Part shown: one piece after another, positions 52,768-62,047 of the stretch
Layout: every line of letters starts with the position of its first letter
Position numbering within the stretch: the stretch's first letter is position 1
Assembly (NCBI RefSeq): GCF_021531255.1
Contig: NZ_JAFBIO010000009.1
Span: 1 to 64,000, forward strand
Origin: Allofournierella massiliensis
Lineage (GTDB): Bacteria > Bacillota > Clostridia > Oscillospirales > Ruminococcaceae
Reading direction: 5' to 3'
DNA: 64,000 nucleotides
Translations under genes and position numbers: made by a program
The notes under the pieces: generated by a model
The model's input: the letters and a program-made list of their open reading frames with translations, nothing else
What the model was told of the DNA's origin: nothing
The model's database searches: none

Positions 52768-54759
52768 ATGAACCAACCCAACCAGGCATGGCCGGAGTTT
52801 CTGGCGGTAAGCCGGGCCGATATGGAGGCCCGGGGCTGGCAGCAGCTGGATTTTCTTTTGATCTCGGGGGACGCCTATGTGGATCACCCCTCCTTCGGGC
52901 CGGCCATCATCGGCCGGGTACTGGAGGCCGAGGGCTATAAGGTAGGCATCCTGGCCCAGCCCGACTGGCAGGACCCGGAGAGCTTCAAGGCCCTGGGCCG
53001 GCCCCGCTGGGGCATCTTTATCGGCGGCGGCAATGTGGACAGCATGGTGGCCCGGTACACCGTGGCCAAGCAGCCCCGGGCCGAGGACCTGTATTCCCCC
53101 GGCGGCAGGGCCGGCTACCGGCCCGACCGGTGCGTCACGGTATACGGCCGGCTGGCAAAGCAGGCTTTCCCGGAGCTGCCGGTGATCGTGGGCGGGGTGG
53201 AGGCCAGCCTGCGCCGGTTCGCCCACTATGATTACTGGGCCGATACGGTGCTGCCCAGCATCCTGGAGGATTGCGGCGCCGACCTGCTCAGCTTCGGCAT
53301 GGCCGAACACCAGACCGTGGAGATCGCCCGCCGCCTGGCAGCCGGGGAGAGCATCGGGACCATCACCGACGTGGCGGGCACCTGCTACCTCACGGATTTT
53401 GACCACCTGCCCGAGCGGTACGCCGAGTGCGCCGGCTTTAAAAAGGTGGCTGCCGACAAGCTGGCCTATGCCAAGGCCTGCCGGCTTCAGATGGATAATC
53501 AGGACGTGGTGAGCGGCCGGCCGGTGGTGCAAAAGCAGACCGAGAAATACCTGGTGCAGAACATCCCTGCCCAGCCCCTGGTGCGCAGCGAGCTGGACAA
53601 GGTGTTTGCCCTGCCCTTTACCCGGCGGGTACACCCCATGTACGACGAGGCGGGGGGCGTGCCGGCCATCCAGGAAGTGAAATTTTCCATCATGCACAAC
53701 CGGGGCTGCTATGGCGGCTGCAACTTCTGCGCCATCACCCTGCACCAGGGCCGGCGGGTCACCAGCCGCAGCGCCGAGAGCGTGATCGAGGAGGGCCGCC
53801 GGATCGCCGCCGACCCGGAATTCAAGGGCTACATACACGATGTGGGAGGCCCCACCGCCGATTTCCGGTACCCCAGCTGCGCCAAGCAGATGACCGAGGG
53901 GATGTGCCAGGGGGGCAAAAAGTGCCTGGCCCCCTCGCCCTGCCCCCACCTGACCATCACCCACACCGAATACCTGAACATCCTGCGCAGGCTGCGGCAG
54001 ATCCCGGGGGTGAAGAAGGTGTTTGTGCGCAGCGCGGTGCGCTACGATTACCTGATTTACGACAAGGACGAGAGCTTCTTTAAAGAACTGGTGGAGCACC
54101 ACATCTCCGGCCAGCTCAAGGTGGCCCCCGAACACTGCAGCCCCCGGGTGCTGGCCTATATGGGCAAGCCCCCCATCGAGGTGTTCGACCATTTCAAGGA
54201 GCGGTTTTACCAGCTCACCCGGCAGGCGGGCAAAAAGCAGTACCTGGTGCCCTATCTGGTAAGCAGCCACCCGGGCAGCGAATTGAAGGACGCGGTGATT
54301 CTGGCCGAATATCTTTGGCGCAACCATATGAAGCCGGAGCAGGTGCAGGATTTCTACCCCACCCCGGGCACCGTTTCCACCTGCATGTACCACACCGGGC
54401 TGGACCCCTACACCCTCAAGCCGGTGTTTGTGGAAAAGACCCGGGAGGGCAAGGCCATGCAGCGGGCCCTTTTGCAGTACTATGAGCCCAAGAACGCCCA
54501 GCGGGTGCGCCGGGCCCTGGAAATGACCCACCGGGAGGATCTGATCCCCCTGCTGCTGGGCAGCACCCGGGCCCCGAAACAGGCCGCCCGGCCGGGCCAG
54601 AGCGCCGGGCGCAGGCCGGCCCCCGCTGAAAAGGCCCGGCAGACCGGGCGCACCGGCCCCAAACCCGCCCCCCGGGGGGCCAAGGCAGGCCCGGGCCGGG
54701 TCACACTCACACCCTGGAAAGGCAGTAAAAATGGCAAAAAGACGGAGAAGAAGCGTTAA
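52768..54759 (+). CDS. YgiQ family radical SAM protein
   Basis: 663 residues. The N-terminal B12-binding-like domain (FLLISGDAYVDHPSFGPAII) is followed by the radical SAM core with the cluster motif RGCYGGCNFCAITLHQGR and the YgiQ C-terminal part (YPTPGTVSTCMYHTGLDPYT). The reaction is unknown for the family. The Lys/Arg/Pro-rich tail is typical. It overlaps the next gene by 29 bases. GAGAGAAAGGCGG lies before the ATG. Confidence 0.93.
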   Translation: MNQPNQAWPEFLAVSRADMEARGWQQLDFLLISGDAYVDHPSFGPAIIGRVLEAEGYKVGILAQPDWQDPESFKALGRPRWGIFIGGGNVDSMVARYTVAKQPRAEDLYSPGGRAGYRPDRCVTVYGRLAKQAFPELPVIVGGVEASLRRFAHYDYWADTVLPSILEDCGADLLSFGMAEHQTVEIARRLAAGESIGTITDVAGTCYLTDFDHLPERYAECAGFKKVAADKLAYAKACRLQMDNQDVVSGRPVVQKQTEKYLVQNIPAQPLVRSELDKVFALPFTRRVHPMYDEAGGVPAIQEVKFSIMHNRGCYGGCNFCAITLHQGRRVTSRSAESVIEEGRRIAADPEFKGYIHDVGGPTADFRYPSCAKQMTEGMCQGGKKCLAPSPCPHLTITHTEYLNILRRLRQIPGVKKVFVRSAVRYDYLIYDKDESFFKELVEHHISGQLKVAPEHCSPRVLAYMGKPPIEVFDHFKERFYQLTRQAGKKQYLVPYLVSSHPGSELKDAVILAEYLWRNHMKPEQVQDFYPTPGTVSTCMYHTGLDPYTLKPVFVEKTREGKAMQRALLQYYEPKNAQRVRRALEMTHREDLIPLLLGSTRAPKQAARPGQSAGRRPAPAEKARQTGRTGPKPAPRGAKAGPGRVTLTPWKGSKNGKKTEKKR

Positions 54760-55756
54760 GAGCTGGATAAACAAGAGCAAAAAGCTGTTCCGCACCCTCA
54801 AACAGTGGGGGATGGGCGGCATGGTGCTGGCCCTGGTGGTGAGCGCCTACCTGGGCTTGACCGAGACCGAGCCGGGCCGGATGCTGGCCGACCAGGCCCT
54901 GCATCTGCTGGGCGGCCAGGGCAGTCAGGGCACCATCCTGGCCCAGGGGGAGGCCGAAGGGGCCACCGGGGCCATCCATTTCATCGATGTGGGCCAGGGG
55001 GACGCGGTGCTGATCCAGCAGGACGGGGAGTTCTGCCTGATCGACGCGGGCACCTCCCAGGCAGGGGATGACCTGCTGGATTACCTGGATCGGGCCGGGG
55101 CCAGCCACCTGAAGCTGCTGGTGCTGACCCACCCCCACGCCGACCATATCGGCTCGGCCCAGGACGTGCTGGAACACTGCCAGGTAGACCAGGTGCTGCT
55201 GCCCGACGAGAGCAAGAGCGAAAAACAGGTGAGCTACACCATGGCAAAGGTCAAGCAGACCATGGAGAGCCTGGGCGTGCCCGGGGTGGTGGGCGAAACC
55301 GGCCAGACCTATTCCATCGGCTCGGGCATCCTCACGGTGGTGGGGGACGGCATCCGGGATGACAACATGAACAATATCTCCCTGGTCACCCGGTTCGACG
55401 CCCCGGACCTGAGCTTTCTGGACAGCGGAGACGGGGAGGAGGAAGAGGAGGAGGCCCTGCTGAAAGAGGGGGCCAACCTGCGGGCGGATCTCTTCAAGGC
55501 CGCCCACCACGGTTCCTCCGGGGCCAACAGCGCCGAATTCCTGGCGGCGGTGCGCCCGGCCCTGGTGACGGCCAGCTGCGGGCTGGACAATGACTACGGC
55601 CACCCCCACCAGGAGGCGGTGGAGCGGTTTGAGGCCGCGGGGGCCCAGTTCCACCGCACCGACCAGGAAGGGGACGTGGTGGTCTGGGCCACCCCCGAGG
55701 GATATGTGGTGCAGACCGAAAAGGGCAGCGAGGATTCTCTCCGGCCGGCGGCATAA
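54731..55756 (+). CDS. ComEC/Rec2-like metallo-beta-lactamase hydrolase with membrane anchor
   Basis: 341 residues. A basic N-terminus and one membrane helix (MVLALVVSAYLGL) anchor an extracytoplasmic metallo-hydrolase: IHFIDVGQGDAVLIQ, LLVLTHPHADHIGS (the HxHxDH metal motif), LFKAAHHGSSGANS and the late NDYGHPHQEAVERF. This matches the C-terminal nuclease-like domain of ComEC, here free-standing. It may degrade DNA or nucleotides outside the membrane. The canonical FTGD metal block appears as LDSGD. It starts inside the end of the radical SAM gene, so the two are coupled. Confidence 0.88.
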   Translation: MAKRRRRSVKSWINKSKKLFRTLKQWGMGGMVLALVVSAYLGLTETEPGRMLADQALHLLGGQGSQGTILAQGEAEGATGAIHFIDVGQGDAVLIQQDGEFCLIDAGTSQAGDDLLDYLDRAGASHLKLLVLTHPHADHIGSAQDVLEHCQVDQVLLPDESKSEKQVSYTMAKVKQTMESLGVPGVVGETGQTYSIGSGILTVVGDGIRDDNMNNISLVTRFDAPDLSFLDSGDGEEEEEEALLKEGANLRADLFKAAHHGSSGANSAEFLAAVRPALVTASCGLDNDYGHPHQEAVERFEAAGAQFHRTDQEGDVVVWATPEGYVVQTEKGSEDSLRPAA

Positions 55757-55827
55757 TGGCTTGTTATCGACTGAGCCGATAACCCATTCCCAACAGTCGG
55801 TATAAGGGGGAAGCGCCCCCTTTGTGG

Positions 55828-55890
55828 TACAATAACAAAAAGCGGCGGGCGCGCGGCCTTTGGGCTGCCCGCAAGACGCCCGGCTTTTTT
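55828..55890 (+). promoter_or_regulatory. metF leader: promoter and attenuator-like hairpins
   Basis: Extended -10 TGG-TACAAT (55828-55833). Directly after the predicted start, GCGGGC (55845-55850) can pair with GCCCGC (55867-55872), or CGGGCG (55846-55851) with CGCCCG (55877-55882) followed by TTTTTT. The two pairings exclude each other, as in attenuators. No other promoter lies between here and metF. An upstream GGGGG/CCCCC hairpin (55805-55822) may end the preceding gene. Confidence 0.45.
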
Positions 55891-55916
55891 CATAGCCCAG
55901 GAAGGAGAGACAGAGC

Positions 55917-56792
55917 ATGTACATTCGTCAGCTTTTCGCGCAGAAACCCTGCGTGTTTTCCATTGAGGTATTCCCCCCCAAGCAGACCTCCAGCTTTGAG
56001 AGCCTGCAGCAGGGGCTGCGCCAGATGAAGGCGCTGAATCCGGATTTTATCAGCGTCACCTATGGGGCGGGGGGCAGCGCCGGGGGCGTTTCCACCTGTC
56101 AGGTGGCCACTTTCCTGAAAAACGAGCTGGGGGTAGAGCCCTTGGCCCACCTGATCTGCATGGGCAGCGACAAGGAGAAGATGACCGCCAGCCTGGACGA
56201 GCTGTTTGCGGCGGGCATCCAGAACGTACTGGCCCTGCGGGGGGACCGCAGCCCCTACCGGGCCCCCAGCGCCGACTTCCCCCATGCCAGCGACCTGGCC
56301 GCTTTTATCCGGGGCCAGTACGGCAGCTTCGGCATCTCGGGGGCCTGCTACCCGGAGGGCCACGCCGAGGCTGAGAGCCTGGCCGCCGACATCCGCAACC
56401 TGCGGATCAAGCAGGAGGCGGGGGTGAGCCATCTGGCCACCCAGCTCTTCTTTGACAACGCCAAGTTCTACCGCTTTGTGAACATGGCCCGCAAGGAGGG
56501 CATCGACCTGCCCATCTCGGCGGGGGTAATGCCCATCGTGCGCAAGAGCCAGATCGAGCGGACGGTGGCCCTTTCCAGCGCCAGCCTGCCCAGCGAGTTC
56601 ACCCGGATGATCAGCCGCTACCAGGACGACGAGGCCTCCCTCTTTGAGGCGGGCATCGACTACGCGGTGCGCCAGCTGCGGGACCTGATCGAGGGCGGGG
56701 CCGACGGGGTGCACCTGTATGCCATGAACAGCCCCCAGGTGGCGGCCAGGGTGTACGAGGGCATCCGGGACCTGCTGCCCGGCCGGGCATGA
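55917..56792 (+). CDS. metF: Methylenetetrahydrofolate reductase
   Basis: A 291-residue MetF/MTHFR flavoenzyme that makes 5-methyl-THF for methionine synthase. Signals: FSIEVFPPKQTSSFESL, DFISVTYGAGGS, HLICMGSDKEKM, NVLALRGDRSP, ATQLFFDNAKFYRFV, ISAGVMPIVRKSQIER and HLYAMNSPQVA. GAAGGAGAGA precedes the ATG. It overlaps the next gene by 4 bases (ATGA). Confidence 0.96.
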   Translation: MYIRQLFAQKPCVFSIEVFPPKQTSSFESLQQGLRQMKALNPDFISVTYGAGGSAGGVSTCQVATFLKNELGVEPLAHLICMGSDKEKMTASLDELFAAGIQNVLALRGDRSPYRAPSADFPHASDLAAFIRGQYGSFGISGACYPEGHAEAESLAADIRNLRIKQEAGVSHLATQLFFDNAKFYRFVNMARKEGIDLPISAGVMPIVRKSQIERTVALSSASLPSEFTRMISRYQDDEASLFEAGIDYAVRQLRDLIEGGADGVHLYAMNSPQVAARVYEGIRDLLPGRA

Positions 56793-57454
56793 GGCTGGAA
56801 GCGCCCGCCCGGCTGGACTGGGCCGAGGCCCTGCGGTATATGGGCAGCTTTGAAGAGCCGGATGAGTCCCTCACTGCCCGGCTGGAGACCTGCCAGGCCA
56901 AGGTGCTGGCGGCTGCCCGGCCGGTGGGCTGGTGGGCCCGATTTGAGAGGGGCCAGGCCCCGGCGGGCCTTTTGCTGGATACCGGGGATATTGCCCGCCA
57001 TCTGGAAGGCTGCGGGGGCTTTGTGCTGCTGGGGGTGAGTCTCGGCGCCGGGGTGGATACCCTTTTGCGCCGGCTTTCGGCCACCGACCTGTTCGAAGCT
57101 GCCCTCTGCGACGCCCTGGCCAGCACCCTGGCCGAGGCCGTGGCCGCCCAGGCCGAGAGCGCCGTGCGCCTGGCCCTGGATAAAGAGGGCCTTTACTGCA
57201 CCGGCCGCTACTCCCCCGGCTATGGGGATTGGCCCCTGGCCGCCCAGCCGGTGCTCTGCCGGATGCTGGACGCCCAGCGCCGGCTGGGGGTATGCTGCAG
57301 CGCCAGCTGCCTTTTGGCCCCCCGCAAAAGCGTCACCGCCCTGATGGGGGTGAGCGACCACCCGGTGCAGGGAAAACTGGCCGGCTGCGGCCACTGTGTG
57401 CTGAACAAAACCTGTACCTATCGAAAGAGAGGAAAAACCTGTGCGGATTACTGA
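56789..57454 (+). CDS. MetH reactivation-domain protein (free-standing)
   Basis: A 221-residue protein matching the AdoMet-binding activation domain normally found at the end of MetH: LLGVSLGAGVDTLLRRL, FEAALCDALASTLAE, RYSPGYGDWPLAAQP and CCSASCLLAPRKSVTALMGV. It reduces and remethylates oxidised cob(II)alamin on the partner enzyme. Clostridia commonly encode it as a separate gene. The Cys-rich end (CGHCVLNKTC) is typical. It overlaps metH by 14 bases. Confidence 0.92.
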   Translation: MRLEAPARLDWAEALRYMGSFEEPDESLTARLETCQAKVLAAARPVGWWARFERGQAPAGLLLDTGDIARHLEGCGGFVLLGVSLGAGVDTLLRRLSATDLFEAALCDALASTLAEAVAAQAESAVRLALDKEGLYCTGRYSPGYGDWPLAAQPVLCRMLDAQRRLGVCCSASCLLAPRKSVTALMGVSDHPVQGKLAGCGHCVLNKTCTYRKRGKTCADY

Positions 57455-59813
57455 GCTTTTTGAGGGGCGGCGCACCGTCATCCTGGACGGCGGCATGGGT
57501 ACCATGCTGCAGAAAGCCGGCCTTGGCCCCGAGGAGCGGCCCGAGCTGCTGGCCCTGACCCGGCCCGCCTTGCTGGAAGATATCCATCGGCAATACCTGG
57601 AAGCGGGCAGCCGGGTGCTGTACGCCAACACCTTCGGGGCCAGCCGGAAAAAGCTGGCGGGCACCGGCCACGGGGTGGAAGAGATCGTGACGGCCAGCCT
57701 GGAGATCGCCCGCCGGGCCGCCCAGCCTTACGGGGCCCTGGTGGCCCTGGATATGGGCCCCCTGGGGGAGATGCTGGAGCCCGCCGGCCCTCTGAGCTTT
57801 GAGGAGGCCTACGACTGCTTTGCCCAGATGGTGGAGGCCGCCGGGGACAAGGCCGATCTGGCAGTGATCGAGACCATGACCGACCTGTACGAGGTGAAGG
57901 CCGCCCTGCTGGCCGTGAAGGAAAACAGCAGTCTGCCGGTATTGGTGAGCATGAGCTTTGAGGAAAACGGCCGCACCTTCACCGGCTGCACCGTCCAGAG
58001 CTTTGCGGCGGTGGCCTCGGGGCTGGGGGCCGACGGTGTGGGCATCAACTGCTCGCTTGGCCCGGCCGAGATCTTCCCCCTGGCAAAACAGCTCTGTGAG
58101 GCGGCGCCCCAGGGGGTGGCCGTTTTCGTCAAGCCCAACGCCGGCCTGCCCCGGGCCGACGGCAGCGGCTATGATATCGACGCCCAAGGGTTTCTGCAGG
58201 CCATGCTGCCCTACCGGGAGCTGGGCCTTGCCATGGTGGGCGGCTGCTGCGGCACCACCCCCGATTTCATCCGGCTGCTGAGCCGGGAGTTTGGGGAACT
58301 CACCCCGCCGCCCCGCCATCCCAAGGCCCGCAGCATCCTCTGCACCCCGGTGCGGGTGGTGGAGGTGAACGACGTGACGGTGGTGGGTGAGCGGATCAAC
58401 CCCACCGGCAAAAAGCGGTTCCAGCAGGCATTGCGGGACGGGGATATGGATTACCTCATCACCCAGGCGGTGGAGCAGGCCGAGGCCGGCGCCAAGGTGC
58501 TGGATGTGAACGTGGGCATCCCCGGGGTGGACGAGACCAGCCTGATGGTGCGGGCGGTGAAAGCCCTGCAGAGCGTGGTGGACCTGCCCCTTCAGCTGGA
58601 TTCCTCCAACCCCCAGGTGCTGGAGGCCGGGCTGCGGGTGTACAACGGCAAGCCCATTGTGAACTCGGTGAACGGGGAACAGGAAAAGCTGGAAGCCATC
58701 CTGCCCCTGTGCAAGAAATACGGGGCCGCGGTGGTGGGCCTGACCCTGGATGAAAAGGGCATCCCCCCCAAGGCCGAGGACCGGGTGGCCATTGCCCGGC
58801 GGATTCTGGATGCCTGCCTGGCGGCGGGCATCCCCAAAGAGGATGTGTACATCGACTGCCTTACCCTCACGGCCAGCGCCCAGCAGAAGGAGGTCATGGA
58901 GACCCTCAAGGCGGTGGGGGTCTGCAGCCGGGAACTGGGGGTACACACCGCCCTGGGCGTTTCCAACATCAGCTTTGGCCTGCCCTGCCGGCCCTATCTG
59001 AACACCGCCTTCCTCACCATGGCCATGGCCCAGGGGCTGGATTTCCCCATCCTCAACCCCAACAGCGCCGAGATGATGGCGGCGGTGGCCGCCTTCCGGG
59101 TGCTCACTGCCCGGGATGAAAAGAGCGAGGAGTATATCCGGCGGTATGCTTCGGCCCCGGCCCCTGCCCCTGCGGCCCAGGCCGCCGGCGGGGTGGACCT
59201 GGCCGGCGCCGTATACCGGGGCCTCAAGGCCGAGGCGGGGGCGGCGGCAGCCGAGCTGCTCAAGACCCAGGACCCCATGGAAGTGGTGAACGGGGTGCTC
59301 ATCCCCGCCCTGGATAAGGTGGGGGACGCCTTTGAAAAGGGCACCCTCTTCCTGCCCCAGCTGCTTCAGTCCGCCGCGGCGGCCCAGAAAGCCTTCGACG
59401 AGGTAAAGAAGGTGCTGGCCGGCCAGGGCGGCGGCGGCCCGGTGCGGGGCACCATCCTGGTGGCCACCGTCAAGGGGGATATCCACGATATCGGCAAGAA
59501 CATCGTGAAGGTCATCCTGGAAAACTACGGCTACCGGGTGCTGGACCTGGGCCGGGACGTGCCCCCCGAGCGGATCGTGGAGACTGCCCGGCAGGAAGGG
59601 GCGGGCCTGGTGGGCCTTTCGGCCCTCATGACCACCACCCTGCCCAGCATGGCCGAGACCATCCGCCAGCTGCGGGCCGCCGGCCTTGGCTGCAAGGTGA
59701 TGGTGGGGGGCGCGGTGCTCACCCCCGAGTACGCCGCCTCCATCGGGGCCGATTACTACGCCAAGGACGCAAAGCGCAGCGCCGACATCGCCAAAGAGGT
59801 GTTTGGCAGCTGA
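57441..59813 (+). CDS. metH: Cobalamin-dependent methionine synthase, three-domain form
   Basis: 790 residues. The homocysteine-binding barrel has zinc ligands in GINCSLGP and GGCCGTTP. The pterin-binding barrel (VVGERINPTGKKRFQQAL, DVNVGIPGVDE) follows. The B12 cap and binding domain includes the lower-ligand motif DIHDIGKNI and the GLSALMTTTLPSM loop. The reactivation domain is absent and supplied by the preceding gene. The start is GTG at 57441 with GAGAGGAAAAA upstream. It methylates homocysteine with methyl-THF from MetF. Confidence 0.96.
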   Translation: MRITELFEGRRTVILDGGMGTMLQKAGLGPEERPELLALTRPALLEDIHRQYLEAGSRVLYANTFGASRKKLAGTGHGVEEIVTASLEIARRAAQPYGALVALDMGPLGEMLEPAGPLSFEEAYDCFAQMVEAAGDKADLAVIETMTDLYEVKAALLAVKENSSLPVLVSMSFEENGRTFTGCTVQSFAAVASGLGADGVGINCSLGPAEIFPLAKQLCEAAPQGVAVFVKPNAGLPRADGSGYDIDAQGFLQAMLPYRELGLAMVGGCCGTTPDFIRLLSREFGELTPPPRHPKARSILCTPVRVVEVNDVTVVGERINPTGKKRFQQALRDGDMDYLITQAVEQAEAGAKVLDVNVGIPGVDETSLMVRAVKALQSVVDLPLQLDSSNPQVLEAGLRVYNGKPIVNSVNGEQEKLEAILPLCKKYGAAVVGLTLDEKGIPPKAEDRVAIARRILDACLAAGIPKEDVYIDCLTLTASAQQKEVMETLKAVGVCSRELGVHTALGVSNISFGLPCRPYLNTAFLTMAMAQGLDFPILNPNSAEMMAAVAAFRVLTARDEKSEEYIRRYASAPAPAPAAQAAGGVDLAGAVYRGLKAEAGAAAAELLKTQDPMEVVNGVLIPALDKVGDAFEKGTLFLPQLLQSAAAAQKAFDEVKKVLAGQGGGGPVRGTILVATVKGDIHDIGKNIVKVILENYGYRVLDLGRDVPPERIVETARQEGAGLVGLSALMTTTLPSMAETIRQLRAAGLGCKVMVGGAVLTPEYAASIGADYYAKDAKRSADIAKEVFGS

Positions 59814-59823
59814 AAAAAAGCCA

Positions 59824-59861
59824 GAACGCCGCTGACGGCCTGGGGCCGGGGCGGCGTTTTT
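59824..59861 (+). terminator. Terminator after metH
   Basis: AACGCCGC / GCGGCGTT with inner CCTGGGGCC pairing, then TTTTTG. Confidence 0.75.
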
Positions 59862-59889
59862 GGGGCCTTTGGGCCGGAAAGAAATCCCC

Positions 59890-60675
59890 ATGTTGAAACT
59901 CATCCTCAGCGATATCGACGGCACCCTGCTGCCTTTTGACCGGCAGGCCCTGAGCGGGGAGCTCTTTGAGCTGATCCGGGCCTTTCACCGGCGGGGGGTG
60001 GCCTTCTGCCCCAGCAGCGGGCGGCAGTATTCCAGCCTCCGCCGCCTGTTTGAGCCGGTGGAGGACCTGGTCTATTTCATGTGCGAGAACGGGGGCGGGC
60101 TGTACCACCAGGGCAGGACCCTGAGCACCCGGCCCCTGCCCCGGGCCCTGGCCGAGGAGATCATCACCCAGCTGTATGCCCGGCCGGACTGTGAGGTGCT
60201 CATCAGCGCCGGGGGCACCCTGTACATCCTGCCGGCGCAGCGGCATATCCAGAATAATACCGTCTATCTCTCGGTGAGCAGCATGGTCCACCTGGCCCAA
60301 AGCCCCCGGGAGATACCGGGGGAGATCCTGCGGGTATCGGCTTACTGCCACGAGGGTTCTGCTAAGGTGGAGGCCGAGATCGGCGAGGAGTGGCGGCGCC
60401 GGGGGGCCCGGGTGGCCGTTTCCACCCAGAACTGGATCGACTTTACCGCCTCCACCAAGGGCACCGGCCTGTTGGACCTGTGCGGGGTGCTGGGCATTGA
60501 GGCGAAGGAAACGGCAGCCCTGGGGGATAACTTCAACGATCTGCCCCTTCTGGAAGCCGCCGGTCGGGCCTATGTGATGGAGACCGCCCCCCAGGCCATG
60601 CTGGACCGCTTCCCCCTCCACTGCCGCCGGGCCGAAGATACCCTGCGCCTTCTTTTGGAGGAGTGCGGGGGCTGA
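59890..60675 (+). CDS. Cof-type HAD-IIB phosphatase
   Basis: 261 residues. Motif I LILSDIDGTLLPFD, motif II CPSSGRQYSS, cap domain in the middle, a late Lys (STKGTGLLDL) and the metal motif AALGDNFNDLPLLE. Such enzymes dephosphorylate sugar phosphates or FMN; the substrate is unknown. The start at 59890 follows GAAAGAAA. Monocistronic between two terminators. Confidence 0.92.
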   Translation: MLKLILSDIDGTLLPFDRQALSGELFELIRAFHRRGVAFCPSSGRQYSSLRRLFEPVEDLVYFMCENGGGLYHQGRTLSTRPLPRALAEEIITQLYARPDCEVLISAGGTLYILPAQRHIQNNTVYLSVSSMVHLAQSPREIPGEILRVSAYCHEGSAKVEAEIGEEWRRRGARVAVSTQNWIDFTASTKGTGLLDLCGVLGIEAKETAALGDNFNDLPLLEAAGRAYVMETAPQAMLDRFPLHCRRAEDTLRLLLEECGG

Positions 60676-60679
60676 GAAA

Positions 60680-60738
60680 AAGCAAGGCTCTCCCGGAACA
60701 CCGCCCCGGCAGGCGGGTGTTCCGGGAGAGCCTTGCTG
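60680..60738. terminator. Bidirectional terminator, HAD / eut locus
   Basis: Very strong hairpin: AGCAAGGCTCTCCCGGAACA pairs with the exact reverse complement at its other end, with an AAAAA/TTTTT tract for the minus-strand eut transcript. Confidence 0.9.
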
Positions 60739-60753
60739 TATAAAAGGGGAATG

Positions 60754-60933
60754 TCAGGGGGAAAGGGGGGCCGGGTCCTCTTCCAGAAAGCGGCGAAGCT
60801 GGGGGATGCCCTGGCCGGTGCGGGCGCTGACCGTGAAGATGGGACTGGCCCCTGCCAGTTCCAGCCCGTTCAGGCACTGGCAGAGGGTAGTTTTGCCGCA
60901 GGCCACATGGCCCACAAGAAGGATCCTTTTCAT
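60754..60933 (-). pseudogene. eutP: EutP/PduV GTPase with its centre deleted
   Basis: 59 residues. The start [20 protein letters not shown] contains the Walker A loop of EutP, but after LNGLE the text jumps to the far end, LAGASPIFTVSARTGQGIPQ followed by LRRFLEE. Roughly 90 central residues with the switch regions and the NKxD/TKxD guanine motif are gone, in frame. Family length is about 150. Last gene of the decayed eut locus, starting four bases inside the end of the upstream chimera. Confidence 0.75.
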
Positions 60934-61418
60934 GTGCGGGTGATCTCCGTAGGGGCAAAATGCAGCAGGTCTTCCAGTACCCGAAGGACCTCCCGCACGG
61001 CGGCTTCCACGCTGGCCACGTCGCCCCCGATCACCAGCGAGCCGTTGAAGCGGTCCACAAAAACGATCTCCACCCCGGCCGCCTTGGTGGCCACGTCGGC
61101 CACCGCCTCGGTGACTGCGGCCACCTCACCGGTGAGAATCACAAAGAATTTGCCCCCGATGCCGGTGCCCAGGCGCAGGTCCACCAGATCCACATCCGCC
61201 GCCTTCACCGCCGCGTCGGCGCTGTAGACCGAGGCGGTGACCGAGAAGAATTCCGGTATCCCCACCGCCCGCATGGAATCGGGCATGGAGGTCATGTTGA
61301 TGGCACGGATGATCTGGGGGTGCACCCGGGGGACCCGGCCGTCCATGCTGGCGTGGATCAGCGCCCCCATGGCGCCTTCCGGCGGCTGGGCGATGAGCTG
61401 CCCGCCCGGACCGAATCG
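60930..61418 (-). pseudogene. Chimeric microcompartment gene: PduS end + PduT-like BMC domain + EutS end
   Basis: The frame begins with the tail of a PduS/RnfC-type protein ([20 protein letters not shown]). It continues as the second BMC domain of a PduT-like shell protein ([56 protein letters not shown]). At ATKAAG it passes into the C-terminal half of EutS ([32 protein letters not shown]). The junction lies where BMC domains resemble each other. Near 61418 the reading slips by one base in a G run from the upstream frame. The first ATG in frame is at 61370. Confidence 0.7.
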
Positions 61419-62029
61419 CCCGGCGCCACCAGGGGCAGGCAGGGCGCGCCGATATGCATTTTCAGGGGGATCTCCACCGCCCGGGCCCGGCCCTGGGGCC
61501 CCTCTTCCGGCGGCACCAGGATGCCGGAGGTGGTTTTGGTGACAAAGGCCTCTTCGGCTTCCTCTTTGGTGAGGGTGCGGCCCATCATGGGGCCGCCGCT
61601 CACCACACAGTACCGGTGGGTTAAAGGCCCGCCGGCCGGTTCCAGGCAGGCCCGGAAGGAGGTGCCCACCGGCACGCTCAGAACCACCGGATGGGCCACC
61701 TCGCCGGTGACGGTGAGGATCTTCTGGGTGAAGGGGATCCCCTCCATGGCCTGGGAGATGGCATAGATGGTGGCGATGTTATCCACCACCGCCCCGGCGG
61801 CCAGGGGAAGGCCCCCGGGGGGCACCTCATAGGGCACCACCGGGTTTTCCCGCAGGTCCCGCACCAGCAGCTCGCTGAGCACCTGCTTGGCGGCCACCCG
61901 CTCCAGCCCGGAGGCGGCGGCCACCCCCGCCAGGATATCGCCGGATTTTTCCTCGTTGGCCTTGGCCAGCACCTCCTTCACCGACTGGAAGGTGAAGGTG
62001 CGGCCGGCCAGAACAGTGGAAAGCTTCAT
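61358..62029 (-). pseudogene. EutB N-terminus fused to PduS-like middle and C-terminal part
   Basis: Residues 1-67 are the start of the ethanolamine ammonia-lyase large subunit (KEVLAKANEEKSGDILAGVA, ERVAAKQVLSELLVRDLREN, PVVPYE). The text then changes to an SLBB/RnfC-like PduS protein: [71 protein letters not shown]. It then loses frame near 61418. Most of EutB (about 390 residues) and the front of PduS are missing. GGGAGAAG precedes the ATG, 16 bases after the eutA stop. Confidence 0.72.
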
Positions 62030-62047
62030 CTCGTTGCTTCTCCCTGT

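Noticed and set aside
55757-55916. S-box, cobalamin riboswitch or T-box before metF
   Set aside because: The leader is under 90 bases and lacks the conserved cores of these RNAs; only simple competing hairpins are seen.
50057-59924. Very long open frames on the minus strand opposite ftsK, the YgiQ gene and metH
   Set aside because: They mirror GC-rich codons of real plus-strand genes, have Gly/His/Leu-rich compositions without motifs, and no ribosome sites.
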